A stretch of DNA of 49,782 bases, from positions 1 to 49,782 of the forward strand of contig NZ_KB905584.1 in assembly GCF_000380965.1 (NCBI RefSeq), written 5' to 3'. Each line of letters starts with the position of its first letter. Within the stretch, counting starts at the first letter, position 1. Origin of the DNA: Paenibacillus ginsengihumi DSM 21568. GTDB lineage: Bacteria; Bacillota; Bacilli; Paenibacillales; NBRC-103111. Of the stretch, positions 8,600 through 16,800 are shown piece by piece. The notes beneath the pieces were generated by a model. That model was not told the DNA's origin. It made no database searches and saw nothing but the letters and a program-made list of their open reading frames with translations. The translations under genes were made by a program, and so were the position numbers.

Positions 8600-9063
8600 T
8601 TATGCGCGGGGACGGCGCCGCTTCAGCCTGGCGATCTATGCTCGCGCAGCTCCAGCGCTTTTCCCTCATATCGATTATATACCAAAGAAGCCTCTCTTGC
8701 TCCCTCTTGTTCGACATTTCCTTCGCATCGCCGCCAGCCGCTTCTCCGCCCGCTCCAGCCCGGCCGCCGTTCGGGCAGCGCCCGCCCGGCGCTGCAGCTA
8801 GCGACTGCAGCTCCGCCCAGCCTGTCTGCAGCTTCACCGCTCCGGAAGCGGCGCCGCGGCTTATGAGGCTGCGCATGCGCTCCTGCGTACGGCGCCAGGG
8901 TGCCGATCGCCTCTGTCCCGGCGGCGAGGCCTAAGCTGCGGCGCTGCAGCTCGCCTTTTGTCAATACAGCCAGACAGGCCCCTTGCTCCGCCGCAGCGTA
9001 TGCTGCGCGGAGCCCGGCGCCTCCGCTACCGATGATGACGACATCGTATCGTTCTCTAGCCAT
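8600..9063 (-). pseudogene. Remnant of an FAD-dependent fumarate-reductase-like flavoprotein
   Basis: The N-terminus is a clear dinucleotide-binding fold: MARERYDVVIIGSGGAGLRA then AYAAAEQGACLAVLTKGELQ, as in fumarate reductase/L-aspartate oxidase flavoproteins. After about 50 residues the sequence jumps to what looks like the helical C-terminal region, spread over different frames (ERMRSLISRGAA, FRSGE, LQTGWAELQSLAAA, LERAEKRLAAMRRK). Such enzymes are 500 residues or more, so most of the catalytic region is gone and several frameshifts are present. It is the first gene after the promoter at 9139-9167. With the adjacent 2Fe-2S remnant it forms a lost redox pair at the head of the succinocysteine cluster. 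The N-terminal identification is sound; the C-terminal reading is tentative. Confidence 0.55.
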
Positions 9064-9138
9064 TGCTATAGATTATCGTCTGGATCGTCGCTTTTTCTAA
9101 ATCTGTAAAGTGTATCGGAATAGTATGAATTGAATTCG

Positions 9139-9167
9139 ATTCTATATTAGAACCTGCTTGCTGTCAA
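9139..9167 (-). promoter_or_regulatory. Sigma-A promoter of the succinocysteine enzyme operon
   Basis: TTGACA and TAGAAT lie 17 bases apart on the minus strand, about 75 bases upstream of the flavoprotein remnant. Just downstream, ATCGGAAT (minus-strand complement) and ATTCGAT form a loose inverted repeat that could be an operator. No regulator gene for it is visible here. Confidence 0.65.
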
Positions 9168-9205
9168 TCTATTTCTTTGCCGCCTCCCTCGTGCGGGAGC
9201 AGCAT

Positions 9206-9988
9206 TCATGATCGACGGACTGCTTGAAAATAGACGGCTTCGCCTGTAAAACCAGCCAGCTTGCCGGCCTCGTTCGTTTCTATCGAAAAGTAATCCTTGA
9301 TTTCTTCCGTCGCCTGCAGCAGCTTCTGTTCGAGAGCCTCTCTTGCTTCAGCCGGCAGTCCGGCCCGCTCGCACCAGTCCTGGTATTGGAACGGTTTCGG
9401 AAAACGGACGGCCATCTCTGTGCGAAAGCCCGTGAGCTCAAGCAAGCGGAACCATTCCGACGTTTTCCATGCACGGACGTGGCTCGGGTCTCTTCGCTTT
9501 TCGATATCGTTATAGAAATGATCCAGGGCGTCATGCTCCGGCGCGACATTGTCAATCAATAGCAGCTTGCCTCCCGGCTTGACGACGCGGAACGCTTCGC
9601 GCGCGAATGCCGGCACATCGGGGAAATGATGCGCCGCGATCCGGCAAGTCACGAGATCGAAGGCAGCGTCCGCGAAAGGGAGATGCTCCGCGTCGCCGTT
9701 CACGAATTCGACATTGGTATGGCCGTTCCCTCGAATGAATTCGGCGGCGGCGGCCAGCATCTCCTCCGTCAAATCGACGGCTGTCACGCGGCGAACAAGC
9801 GGAGCGAGTGCTTTCGCCACATGGCCGCCTCCGGTGGCAATATCCAGCACGTCCATAGTCCGGTCCGCTTGCGAGCAGGAAACAAGCAGCGCTAAATCTT
9901 CGCCCTTGGCATGCCTTGTGCTGGCAACGTACTTGCCGGCGTTTGCAGCGAATTGCTGCCGGACCTTGTTTTTGATCCTGTCTTCCAT
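9206..9988 (-). CDS. Class I SAM-dependent methyltransferase (UbiE/Methyltransf_11 type)
   Basis: This 260-residue cytosolic enzyme shows the canonical SAM motifs: motif I VLDIATGGGHVAKAL (about 47-61), the acidic residue in VTAVDLTEEML, motif II NGDAEHLPFADAAFDLV (about 99-115), and post-motif FRVVKPGGKLLLID. A family-typical DALDHFYNDIEKRRDPSHVR stretch follows, seen in Bacillus YcgJ-like proteins. The methyl acceptor cannot be told from sequence. The start has GGAGGG upstream and the gene stands alone on its strand, divergent from the cation efflux gene. No frame damage is evident. Confidence 0.85.
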   Translation of the reverse strand: MEDRIKNKVRQQFAANAGKYVASTRHAKGEDLALLVSCSQADRTMDVLDIATGGGHVAKALAPLVRRVTAVDLTEEMLAAAAEFIRGNGHTNVEFVNGDAEHLPFADAAFDLVTCRIAAHHFPDVPAFAREAFRVVKPGGKLLLIDNVAPEHDALDHFYNDIEKRRDPSHVRAWKTSEWFRLLELTGFRTEMAVRFPKPFQYQDWCERAGLPAEAREALEQKLLQATEEIKDYFSIETNEAGKLAGFTGEAVYFQAVRRS

Positions 9989-10348
9989 GTGTATCCCTCC
10001 TCCAGGAAAGCGAATGCCGAAATGTAATGTGCCGTTGGAGAAAGACAGCGAATCGCTTCTTTTTGTTTCATTAAATGAAACCTAATACCACATAGTGAAA
10101 TACACTTTAAGCATATCACATATTTTCCCAAGTGTAAATCCGCTTCTAAACTGCCCTGTCCGCTCGCCTCCTCTTCCATCAGCCGACTCTTAGGTGAACG
10201 GCTCGCTGAAGCCCTGCTTCGCTCATCCAGGCCGCTTGTCCTAAAGGCAGGCTGCGGATCGAATAGCACGTGCATCATTTTTCCTGCTGCAGGGCATGAT
10301 AAATTCAAAGATGCGCCGGGAGATGAGCGAGCAATGGCCAAAATCAGG

Positions 10349-10410
10349 TTGACACCCGGATTCGGAAGCGAATATAATAAGCTTAACGATAACATATGAA
10401 CAATTGATCA
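10349..10410 (+). promoter_or_regulatory. Promoter with CzrA/ArsR-type operator for the cation efflux gene
   Basis: TTGACA (10349-10354) and TATAAT (10373-10378) are 18 bases apart. Nineteen bases downstream lies TGAACAATTGATCA (10397-10410), an imperfect palindrome of the TGAAC...TTCA kind bound by metal-sensing ArsR-family repressors such as CzrA. A GAGGAGG ribosome site precedes the ATG at 10436. The 260 bases before this promoter, back to the methyltransferase, hold nothing recognisable. Confidence 0.65.
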
Positions 10411-10435
10411 TGTATTATATGAGGAGGTAACCCAT

Positions 10436-11419
10436 ATGTCTGGACATCATCGCGATCACGGTCATGACCATGGACACAGCCATGTTCATACTGACAATCA
10501 GAAGGTGCTTCTGATCTCATTCCTGATGATTACAGCGTACATGATCGTCGAGGCGGTCGGGGGCGTCATCACGAACAGCTTGGCTCTATTGTCCGATGCG
10601 GGGCATATGCTGTCCGATTCCTTCGCGCTGGCGATCGCCTTGCTCGCCTTCATGTTCGGAGCCAAAGCCGTGAGCACGGGAAAAACATACGGTTACAGGC
10701 GGTTTGAAATTTTGGCCGCCGTCCTGAACGGAATTACGTTGATCGGAATTTCCGTCTATATCTTTTATGAAGCGATGGAACGTTTTACGAACCCGCCGGA
10801 AGTGGCCACCTTCGGCATGTTAGTGATTAGCGCCGCCGGTTTGCTGATCAATGTGCTGGTCGCCTGGTTCATGATGAGAGGAAGCGATACGAAAAATAAT
10901 CTGAATATGCGCGGGGCGTATTTGCACGTGCTCAGCGATATGCTGGGATCGATCGGAGCGATAGCCGCAGCTCTGGCCATGATGTTCTTCGGCTGGGCCT
11001 GGGCAGATCCGCTGGCCAGCGTCATTGTCGCGGCGCTTGTGCTGCGGAGCGGTTATTATGTCACCAAGTCTTCCCTGCATGTCTTGATGGAAGGCACGCC
11101 GATCCATATCGATTTGAACAAGATCGTCGAGGCGATCAAGCGGGTGGACGGCGTCAATGGCGTCCACGATGTGCACATCTGGTCCATCACCAGCAGCATG
11201 AATGCACTGACCGCTCATATTGTCGTCGACGGAGACAAGACGATCTATGAAACCGAGGCGATTTTGCAAACGATCGAGCACATGCTGGAGCATCAAGGAA
11301 TCGCCCACGCGACGCTGCAGGCCGAATCCGAACGGCATGCCCATGACAGCTCGATTTTATGCGCCGCCAAAGTTAATAGGCCGGATACGGATGCGCATGC
11401 CCATCGCCATCATGGATAG
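10436..11419 (+). CDS. czcD: Cation diffusion facilitator, CzcD-like metal efflux protein
   Basis: The protein (327 aa) has a His/Asp-rich cytoplasmic N-terminus (SGHHRDHGHDHGHSHVHTD), then six membrane segments, and a C-terminal cytoplasmic domain ending in another His-rich tail (HAHRHHG). The transport-site motifs are visible as LSDAGHMLSDSFALAIALLA in the second segment (HxxxD type) and LHVLSDMLGSIGAIAAA in the fifth, which matches the Zn/Cd/Co exporters. It would exchange Zn2+, Cd2+ or Co2+ for protons across the cell membrane. The upstream CzrA-like operator suggests metal induction. Gene and class are secure; the exact metal is not. Confidence 0.93.
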   Translation: MSGHHRDHGHDHGHSHVHTDNQKVLLISFLMITAYMIVEAVGGVITNSLALLSDAGHMLSDSFALAIALLAFMFGAKAVSTGKTYGYRRFEILAAVLNGITLIGISVYIFYEAMERFTNPPEVATFGMLVISAAGLLINVLVAWFMMRGSDTKNNLNMRGAYLHVLSDMLGSIGAIAAALAMMFFGWAWADPLASVIVAALVLRSGYYVTKSSLHVLMEGTPIHIDLNKIVEAIKRVDGVNGVHDVHIWSITSSMNALTAHIVVDGDKTIYETEAILQTIEHMLEHQGIAHATLQAESERHAHDSSILCAAKVNRPDTDAHAHRHHG

Positions 11420-11532
11420 ATGCGATTAACGAGACTGAGCAGCGCTATTTTAGCAGGCCTGACCCGGGATACAATGAACCGCTCGCGCATCGTCTCCTCT
11501 CTCACCTGAGGCGGTGCCTGGCGGGTCCGCTT

Positions 11533-11561
11533 TTGACTTCTCCTGTGACATGGCATACTAT
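11533..11561 (+). promoter_or_regulatory. Sigma-A promoter of the glutathione peroxidase gene
   Basis: TTGACT (11533-11538) and TACTAT (11556-11561) are spaced by 17 bases, about 45 bases before the start codon. Confidence 0.65.
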
Positions 11562-11605
11562 TTAGTGGTTCAGAAAATTCAAAAAAAAGAAAGGCGGACT
11601 TGCAC

Positions 11606-12076
11606 ATGTCAATATATGATTTTCCGGTCACCACGATTCGCGGCGAGCAAACGACGCTGGCCGAATACAAGGGCCAAGTGCAGCTGATCGTCAATACGGC
11701 GAGCAAATGCGGTCTGACGCCGCAATACGAAGGGCTGCAGAAGCTGTACGAGAAATATAAAGAACAGGGCCTGGTCGTGCTCGGCTTTCCGTGCAATCAA
11801 TTCAAGGAGCAGGAGCCCGAAGGCGCGGCAAAAATCGAGGAGTTTTGCAAGCTCCATTACGGAGTTACGTTCCCTATGTTCGATAAAGTCGACGTCATCG
11901 GAGACAACGCCCATCCGCTGTTCGCCTATTTGACAAGCCGGGGGCCTGCCGAGCAATTCGATATCAAATGGAACTTCGCCAAGTTTCTCATCAACCGCGA
12001 CGGCGAAGTCGTCAAGCGCATCGACCCGCAAGTTACGCCTGCCGAAATCGAAGGAGATATTCAAAGCCTGCTGTAG
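11606..12076 (+). CDS. bsaA: Glutathione peroxidase family thiol peroxidase, BsaA-like
   Basis: The 156-residue protein has the family motifs: NTASKCGLTPQYEGL with peroxidatic Cys35, LGFPCNQF with a conserved Gln, and KWNFAKFLI with the catalytic Trp/Asn. In bacteria without glutathione such proteins are usually thioredoxin-dependent peroxidases protecting against lipid and hydrogen peroxides; the second Cys in FPCNQ fits that. An upstream in-frame TTG at 11600 is possible, but the GGCGGA ribosome site sits at a better distance (about ten bases) from the ATG at 11606. The gene is single, with its own promoter. Confidence 0.93.
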   Translation: MSIYDFPVTTIRGEQTTLAEYKGQVQLIVNTASKCGLTPQYEGLQKLYEKYKEQGLVVLGFPCNQFKEQEPEGAAKIEEFCKLHYGVTFPMFDKVDVIGDNAHPLFAYLTSRGPAEQFDIKWNFAKFLINRDGEVVKRIDPQVTPAEIEGDIQSLL

Positions 12077-12189
12077 CCGCAGCGGGCTCGCTTCCACAGG
12101 ATCAGCTTTGAAAACAATTTGTTCGTTTCGCTCATCCGTCATCATTTCCGCCTCGCAAGCTGAATCCTTCGGACGGCCAGAGGTAACTA

Positions 12190-12220
12190 AGAAAGGGGGG
12201 CGCCTTGCGGCTCCCCCTCT
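12190..12220 (-). terminator. Probable terminator of the sulfatase operon
   Basis: A strong stem (GGGGG, one mismatch, GCC with loop GCAA) followed on the minus strand by a T-rich stretch lies about 80 bases beyond the sulfatase stop. The stem is symmetrical enough to serve the peroxidase gene from the other side too. Confidence 0.55.
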
Positions 12221-12298
12221 TCCAATAGCATCATTCTACTGAAGGAGCGCAGGTGACGCCGATGACGATAGGAATCGTGTCATAGGCGTCTTCTTGCC

Positions 12299-13783
12299 TC
12301 ACGATGTAGCATGCAGGCCCAATCGGGCGTACTGCTCCGCAGGCGCATCGTTGGCAGCCATAAGCTCCTTGAGCATCCCGATCATCCGCTGCTCCGCCTC
12401 CGCATCCTGCAGCGGGGCTTGCTGATACGGATCGCTCGCCAGGTCATACAGCAGCGTGCCGAAAGAGTGCGAAAGGTTGTAGCTCGTCGCGCTCACTTTC
12501 AGCGTCTGCACCCCTTTGGTGAAGGAAAACGGTTCCTGCAAGGAGAGATGTCTCAGCTCCTCAACCGAGAAGCGGCTTCTCATGTGCGTTGGCATGAGCG
12601 TATAGTTGTACAGCGGGGAATTGTCCTTCGAGACCGGAGCCCGCATATAGACGTACCGGCCGTCCGTCACGTTGACATGCCCGCCGTGAATGCCGAACAG
12701 CGCCCCGTCCCGCACTTTGCGGTCGCTGGCGATCGTATCCCGCAGCGCTTTGCCCTGCATGTCCGGCGGAATCTCGACGCCGAAATAATCGAGCAGCGTA
12801 GGCGCCAGATCGATCGTCTGCACGAGGCTTTGCCTGCGTTCGTTCCGCCTGCCGCAGCGCGGGTCCCAGATGAATAACGGAATATGGGCAATCTCGTTGT
12901 AAAACGGCATCAGGCTTTTGGCCCACCAATCGTGTTCTCCGAGCAAATACCCGTGGTCGGTATTGACGATCAGCATCGTATCCTTCCACAAATCCAGTTC
13001 GTCCATCAGATCGAGCACCTGGCCCAAATAGGCGTCGCACATGCTCAGCAGCGCCGCGTATTCGTATCGGGCGTGATCCACGACGTCCTTCGGCTCCGTC
13101 ACCGGTCCGTAAGGCGGCCAGTCGAAATGCTTCCCGGAATAGTCATGCGGGTACAAATCCCGGTATTTTTGCGGCGCATAAAACGGCTCGTGAGGGTCGA
13201 ACGTCTCGATCTGCACGAACCACCGGTCTTCGCGATAATTGCTGCGGATAAATTCCATGCCCTTCGCCATCGTCCGGGCTTGCGGAAAATCCGCCTCCTC
13301 CTTGATATATTGGCGATTGACGCAATCCTGACGGATCAGCTGCCTCATGATCGCCGGCATCCGCTCCGCACCCTCCATGGCTGGATGCTGCGGCTCGGCA
13401 ACCTGCCCTTTCCAGGGGTCCCCCTCCTGTCCGCGCACGAGCTCATACGAGCTGTACCGCGTATGGTACGTTGCTCCCCCGTCCTCCCAATAGTGCTGAT
13501 GATCCGAAACCAGATGGGTGTAGACGCCGCTCGTCTTCAGCAGCTCCGGCATCGAGTCGTCGAACGGCTCCATCGGCCCCCAGCTGCGGTGGAGGAAATT
13601 GTATCTGCCGGTATGAAGCTCTCGCCGCGCCGGCATGCACGGCATACTGCCCACGTACGCATGATCGAAGGTGACGCTCCTCTCGGCCAGACGACGGAAG
13701 TTCGGAGCGTGCGTCCACTCGCAGCCGTAAGGCGGGAGCATGTGCCGGTTTAACGTATCGAACATCAGCATGATTGCTTTCAT
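12299..13783 (-). CDS. Sulfatase (arylsulfatase family, Cys-type)
   Basis: The gene encodes 494 residues from the ATG at 13783, preceded by GGAAGG. A longer open frame upstream is only the reverse of non-coding and regulator sequence. The product starts with the metal-binding strand MKAIMLMFDTLNR and has the sulfatase signature CMPAR (Cys49-Arg53), whose cysteine is matured to formylglycine. Further metal-site regions are seen in VNTDHGYLLGEHDWW and GIHGGHVN. There is no signal peptide, so it acts in the cytoplasm after uptake. It is the third gene of an operon with a GPH sugar symporter and a LacI regulator, suggesting removal of sulfate from an imported sulfated sugar. No sulfatase-maturing enzyme is encoded in the window. 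Confidence 0.9.
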   Translation of the reverse strand: MKAIMLMFDTLNRHMLPPYGCEWTHAPNFRRLAERSVTFDHAYVGSMPCMPARRELHTGRYNFLHRSWGPMEPFDDSMPELLKTSGVYTHLVSDHQHYWEDGGATYHTRYSSYELVRGQEGDPWKGQVAEPQHPAMEGAERMPAIMRQLIRQDCVNRQYIKEEADFPQARTMAKGMEFIRSNYREDRWFVQIETFDPHEPFYAPQKYRDLYPHDYSGKHFDWPPYGPVTEPKDVVDHARYEYAALLSMCDAYLGQVLDLMDELDLWKDTMLIVNTDHGYLLGEHDWWAKSLMPFYNEIAHIPLFIWDPRCGRRNERRQSLVQTIDLAPTLLDYFGVEIPPDMQGKALRDTIASDRKVRDGALFGIHGGHVNVTDGRYVYMRAPVSKDNSPLYNYTLMPTHMRSRFSVEELRHLSLQEPFSFTKGVQTLKVSATSYNLSHSFGTLLYDLASDPYQQAPLQDAEAEQRMIGMLKELMAANDAPAEQYARLGLHATS

Positions 13784-13833
13784 AATCGCTATCCTTCCTT
13801 TTTGCTTATAGTTAAAGGATGGACAGGAACGAA

Positions 13834-14865
13834 TTACTTCCGGACCGCAACGGACCCGCGCCTGATAATTTCCGGGGTCACGACGATTTGCCGATTGTAC
13901 GTTTCTTTGTCTTCCAAATATCCGAACAGCAGCCGCGCCGCCTCCGTAGCCATCCGATAAACCGGCACATAGGCGCAGGTTACGGCCGGATAGCATTGTT
14001 CCCCGTCCTTGAAATGATGCTCCTGCGAAACGATCGAAATATCTTCGGGAACGCGCTTGCCGATGTTGTTCAAGTAATTGATGGTAGGCTGCACCTTGCT
14101 GAAGTCCATGATCAATAGCCCCGTCGGACATTCATTCCCGGCGAACATCCCGGCCAGCATCTTCATATAGGAATCGAGATCCGCTTCGCATGAGCGAACG
14201 TCCACCTTGAGCTGCCAATCTTGCACATGCTCCCGGTACTGCGCCACAATCGGAGAAATATCCTGGTTAGATAAGCCCAGTACGGCGATGTCCCGGTGGC
14301 GGTGCTCATACAGATGGTCCAGGCATTGCCAAATGTTTTGCCGCAGCTGCGCGTACACGTTCAGCCCGCGGTCCTCGACCATTTTTTCGCCGACATACAC
14401 CATCGGGGCCTCGCTTTCGATCAGCCCGAGAAACGGGGCATCCGCTTTCGGCGCGCTGCCGAACAGCAGCCCGTCGATTCTTTTTTGCTTCAGAAAGTTC
14501 ATATATTGCGGAACCCGCGCTCCGGACCGATGAGCCCGCTCTTCGTTCGGCTCGTTGATCAGCAGCAAATGGTACCCTTTATCCATGGCCACTTCGTTGG
14601 CCCCGCGAATGAACTCCATCAAATAGCTGTTGCTGTAAGCGAATAACGCGCTGTGCATTCCGGGAAAATACAAGCCGATCAGCATCGTCCGATGCTTGGC
14701 CAAATTTTGCGCGGTAATGCTCGGGACGAACCCGAGAGCTTCCATCGCCCGGTTGACTTTCATTTCCGTTTTGCTGCTGACGTATCCGCTTTTGTTGATG
14801 ACTCTGGACACTGTGGAGATCGAAACTCCGGCTAATTTCGCCACATCGTATATCGAAGCGTTCAT
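13834..14865 (-). CDS. LacI-family transcriptional regulator
   Basis: The product (343 aa) starts with a LacI helix-turn-helix, ASIYDVAKLAGVSISTVSRV (residues 3-22), then a hinge helix around ITAQNLAKHRT and a periplasmic-binding-protein-like sensor domain (LIGLYFPGMHS, GLLFGSAPK, RRGSVAV at the end). It sits between the symporter and the sulfatase genes in one operon. Three matching LacI-type palindromes lie upstream of the operon at 16362-16489, so it most likely represses its own operon and is released by the sulfated sugar or a breakdown product. The ligand is not deducible from sequence. Confidence 0.92.
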   Translation of the reverse strand: MNASIYDVAKLAGVSISTVSRVINKSGYVSSKTEMKVNRAMEALGFVPSITAQNLAKHRTMLIGLYFPGMHSALFAYSNSYLMEFIRGANEVAMDKGYHLLLINEPNEERAHRSGARVPQYMNFLKQKRIDGLLFGSAPKADAPFLGLIESEAPMVYVGEKMVEDRGLNVYAQLRQNIWQCLDHLYEHRHRDIAVLGLSNQDISPIVAQYREHVQDWQLKVDVRSCEADLDSYMKMLAGMFAGNECPTGLLIMDFSKVQPTINYLNNIGKRVPEDISIVSQEHHFKDGEQCYPAVTCAYVPVYRMATEAARLLFGYLEDKETYNRQIVVTPEIIRRGSVAVRK

Positions 14866-14907
14866 AGGGCCTCACCGTTTTTTGGTACCAGTATAGCAAA
14901 TATTTCT

Positions 14908-16266
14908 TCAAGCATGAATGGCGGATTCGGCCGAACGCTCGTCATCCCCTTTCGGGGGCGAAATGTTGTAAAATTGCAAAGCGACGATCGTGCCGATATA
15001 GGCGATCAACGGCACTCCCGCATACAAATACAGAATGACCCGGAGCACTTCGGGATTCTGGACCTGTCCCGCGACGTATCCGACGGCCCCCAAAATAAAT
15101 CCTGCCATTACGCCGCCGATCGCCGAGCCCAGCTTGTTGACGAATACGATCGAGGACGTCACCGTTCCCGCGCCTTCGATTCCCGTCTTCCGCTTCCCGT
15201 ACTCCACGCAATCGGGAATCATCGCCCATACAATCGCCCCTGAGAACGGGCCCAATACCGTTTTGACGATGGATGCGATAAATAGCACGAGCACGTTCTC
15301 GTAAGGAGTCAAAAGAATGATCAGCGTCGGAACGACGGATGCCAGGCTGCCGTACAGAAACACGTTTCGCTTCCCGATTTTTTTGGCGAAATACGGAATC
15401 ATCGCGTACATCGGGGTGGACAGCAGAAGTCCCCACAGCGAGATTTGCGAGTACAGCTGCACATTGTTGACATTATATTGCCAAAAGTACACGGCAACCG
15501 TCGAGTTGGTCGTCGTCGCCGCCAGGTTGAGAAACATCGAAAACATCAGAATCAGCAAAGGCTTGTTCTGCACGATCAGGCTAAGCTGCGTCTTGAGCGG
15601 CGGATGCTGGTGCTCCGCATGCCGCGGATCTGACTGCACGTCGTGCCGCTTGACTCCGCTGGCGCAAATCCAGAAGGACGCCACGGCGATGATGCCCAGG
15701 ATGACCGCGGTCGTCAGCCACCCCTGCCGGCCGCTTCCGAAGAAGGCGACCATCGGCAGAACGGCAGCCGTCACAACGATTTGCGCGGGCAGCGCCATGA
15801 ATTGCTTCGCGGATGCGATGGCCGTCGTCTGATTCGCGTCCTTGCTCATAACCGCCGTCAAAGAGTGGTAAGGGACGTTGACGACGGACGAAATCAAGGA
15901 ATAGCACAAATACGTGAACGCGGCGTAAACGATTTTGCCCGAAGCGTCCAGTTGCGGGGCAGTGAACAGCAGGATCGTCACGGCCGCCAGCAGCGGCGAC
16001 CCGAAAATCAGAAACGGCCGGTACTTCCCCCATCTCGTATTCATCCGGTCAGACAGCATCCCCATCACGGGATCGAACAATGCGTCCAAAATTCGGACGC
16101 CCAGAAACAACGTTCCGACCGCCGCCGGCGAAACGCCGAAAACGTCGGTATAAAAATACATGAGAAAAGAAAGCTGCAAAAAGAATAACACATTGGAGCC
16201 GAAGCCCCCGAAGGAATAACGGATTATTTCGCTTTTTGTCGCCAGGCCGGGTTTGATTCCGCTCAT
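14908..16266 (-). CDS. GPH-family sugar:cation symporter (MFS)
   Basis: This is a 12-segment membrane protein (about 452 aa) of the glycoside-pentoside-hexuronide:cation symporter family. Signature regions are YSFGGFGSNVLFFLQLSFLM at the start, RILDALFDPVMGMLSDR with the cation/sugar-binding Asp pair, and RWGKYRPFLIFGSP. MelB, XynB/XynP and GusB are relatives. Three in-frame ATGs are possible (16287, 16272 and 16266, besides the longest frame at 16293). The GAGGAG site is nine bases before 16266, the best spacing, so that start is used. It heads the symporter-LacI-sulfatase operon and would import an oligo- or monosaccharide, probably sulfated, with Na+ or H+. Confidence 0.88.
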   Translation of the reverse strand: MSGIKPGLATKSEIIRYSFGGFGSNVLFFLQLSFLMYFYTDVFGVSPAAVGTLFLGVRILDALFDPVMGMLSDRMNTRWGKYRPFLIFGSPLLAAVTILLFTAPQLDASGKIVYAAFTYLCYSLISSVVNVPYHSLTAVMSKDANQTTAIASAKQFMALPAQIVVTAAVLPMVAFFGSGRQGWLTTAVILGIIAVASFWICASGVKRHDVQSDPRHAEHQHPPLKTQLSLIVQNKPLLILMFSMFLNLAATTTNSTVAVYFWQYNVNNVQLYSQISLWGLLLSTPMYAMIPYFAKKIGKRNVFLYGSLASVVPTLIILLTPYENVLVLFIASIVKTVLGPFSGAIVWAMIPDCVEYGKRKTGIEGAGTVTSSIVFVNKLGSAIGGVMAGFILGAVGYVAGQVQNPEVLRVILYLYAGVPLIAYIGTIVALQFYNISPPKGDDERSAESAIHA

Positions 16267-16361
16267 TGCCATCGTCTCCTCTGTCGGTTGCAATCGTTCG
16301 CAAAATTAGGGTAACCGTTCGTCGTGTTTCTTAACTGTCCGCCGAAGTCTTCACCATCCTT

Positions 16362-16489
16362 TGTAGAAGCGCTTCCACATCGATCAAAAAAATAAATCCA
16401 AGGAGCCATTATGCAATGTAGAAGCGCTTCCCTAATATTTGAAAAAGAAATGCGGAGCAATTCCTCTTCGATGTAGAAGCGCTTCCACA
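16362..16489. promoter_or_regulatory. Three LacI-type operators, 55 bp apart
   Basis: TGTAGAAGCGCTTCCACA occurs at 16362-16379 and 16472-16489, and TGTAGAAGCGCTTCCCTA at 16417-16434. All three lie in the same orientation. The central ten bases are a perfect palindrome with the CG centre typical of LacI-family sites. Centres are at 16370.5, 16425.5 and 16480.5. The last two flank the symporter promoter, so bound repressor would block RNA polymerase and could form a loop. Confidence 0.85.
16432..16460 (-). promoter_or_regulatory. Sigma-A promoter of the symporter operon
   Basis: On the minus strand TTGCTC and TATTAG are 17 bases apart. The -35 lies just inside the third operator and the -10 overlaps the edge of the second, an arrangement for repression. 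Confidence 0.6.
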
Positions 16490-16739
16490 TTGCGATGACA
16501 AATACATTCTATCTGAAAGCAGGACGGTTGGCAACTCTTTTTTTGGGAGTACGCTGCTTAAGCGGCGATCATTGCGCCTGCTCGCGACCGCGTTGGCCAA
16601 GCATTCCCCAAGGCCCCCCCTTAAGCGAAGGCTTGCGAAGCGAGCAATCCATGCCCGGCAAAGCCAATCTGACCGATGTCATTGGGAGATCGGGATAAAA
16701 CCGCCGGATTGGCTCCCTCCGAATCCAAAATGGGCGCAG

Positions 16740-16768
16740 TTGTAGAGTGATTAACATTCCTGTATATT
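16740..16768 (+). promoter_or_regulatory. Sigma-A promoter of the ArsR-like regulator gene
   Basis: TTGTAG and TATATT are spaced by 17 bases, about 32 bases before the ATG at 16801. Between them and the operators (16490-16739) nothing else is recognisable. Confidence 0.55.
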
Positions 16769-16800
16769 TATTTGTAACAACCTTATTAAGGAGACTCCGG

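Noticed and set aside
10086..10348. Minus-strand frame upstream of the methyltransferase
   Set aside because: It runs through the methyltransferase ribosome site and promoter region and has no protein character.
13784..14131. N-terminal extension of the sulfatase frame
   Set aside because: It overlaps the LacI gene in another frame. The ATG at 13783 with a ribosome site gives a protein starting with the normal first sulfatase strand.
16263..16600. Short minus-strand frames across the LacI operators
   Set aside because: They consist of promoter and operator sequence and encode nothing recognisable.
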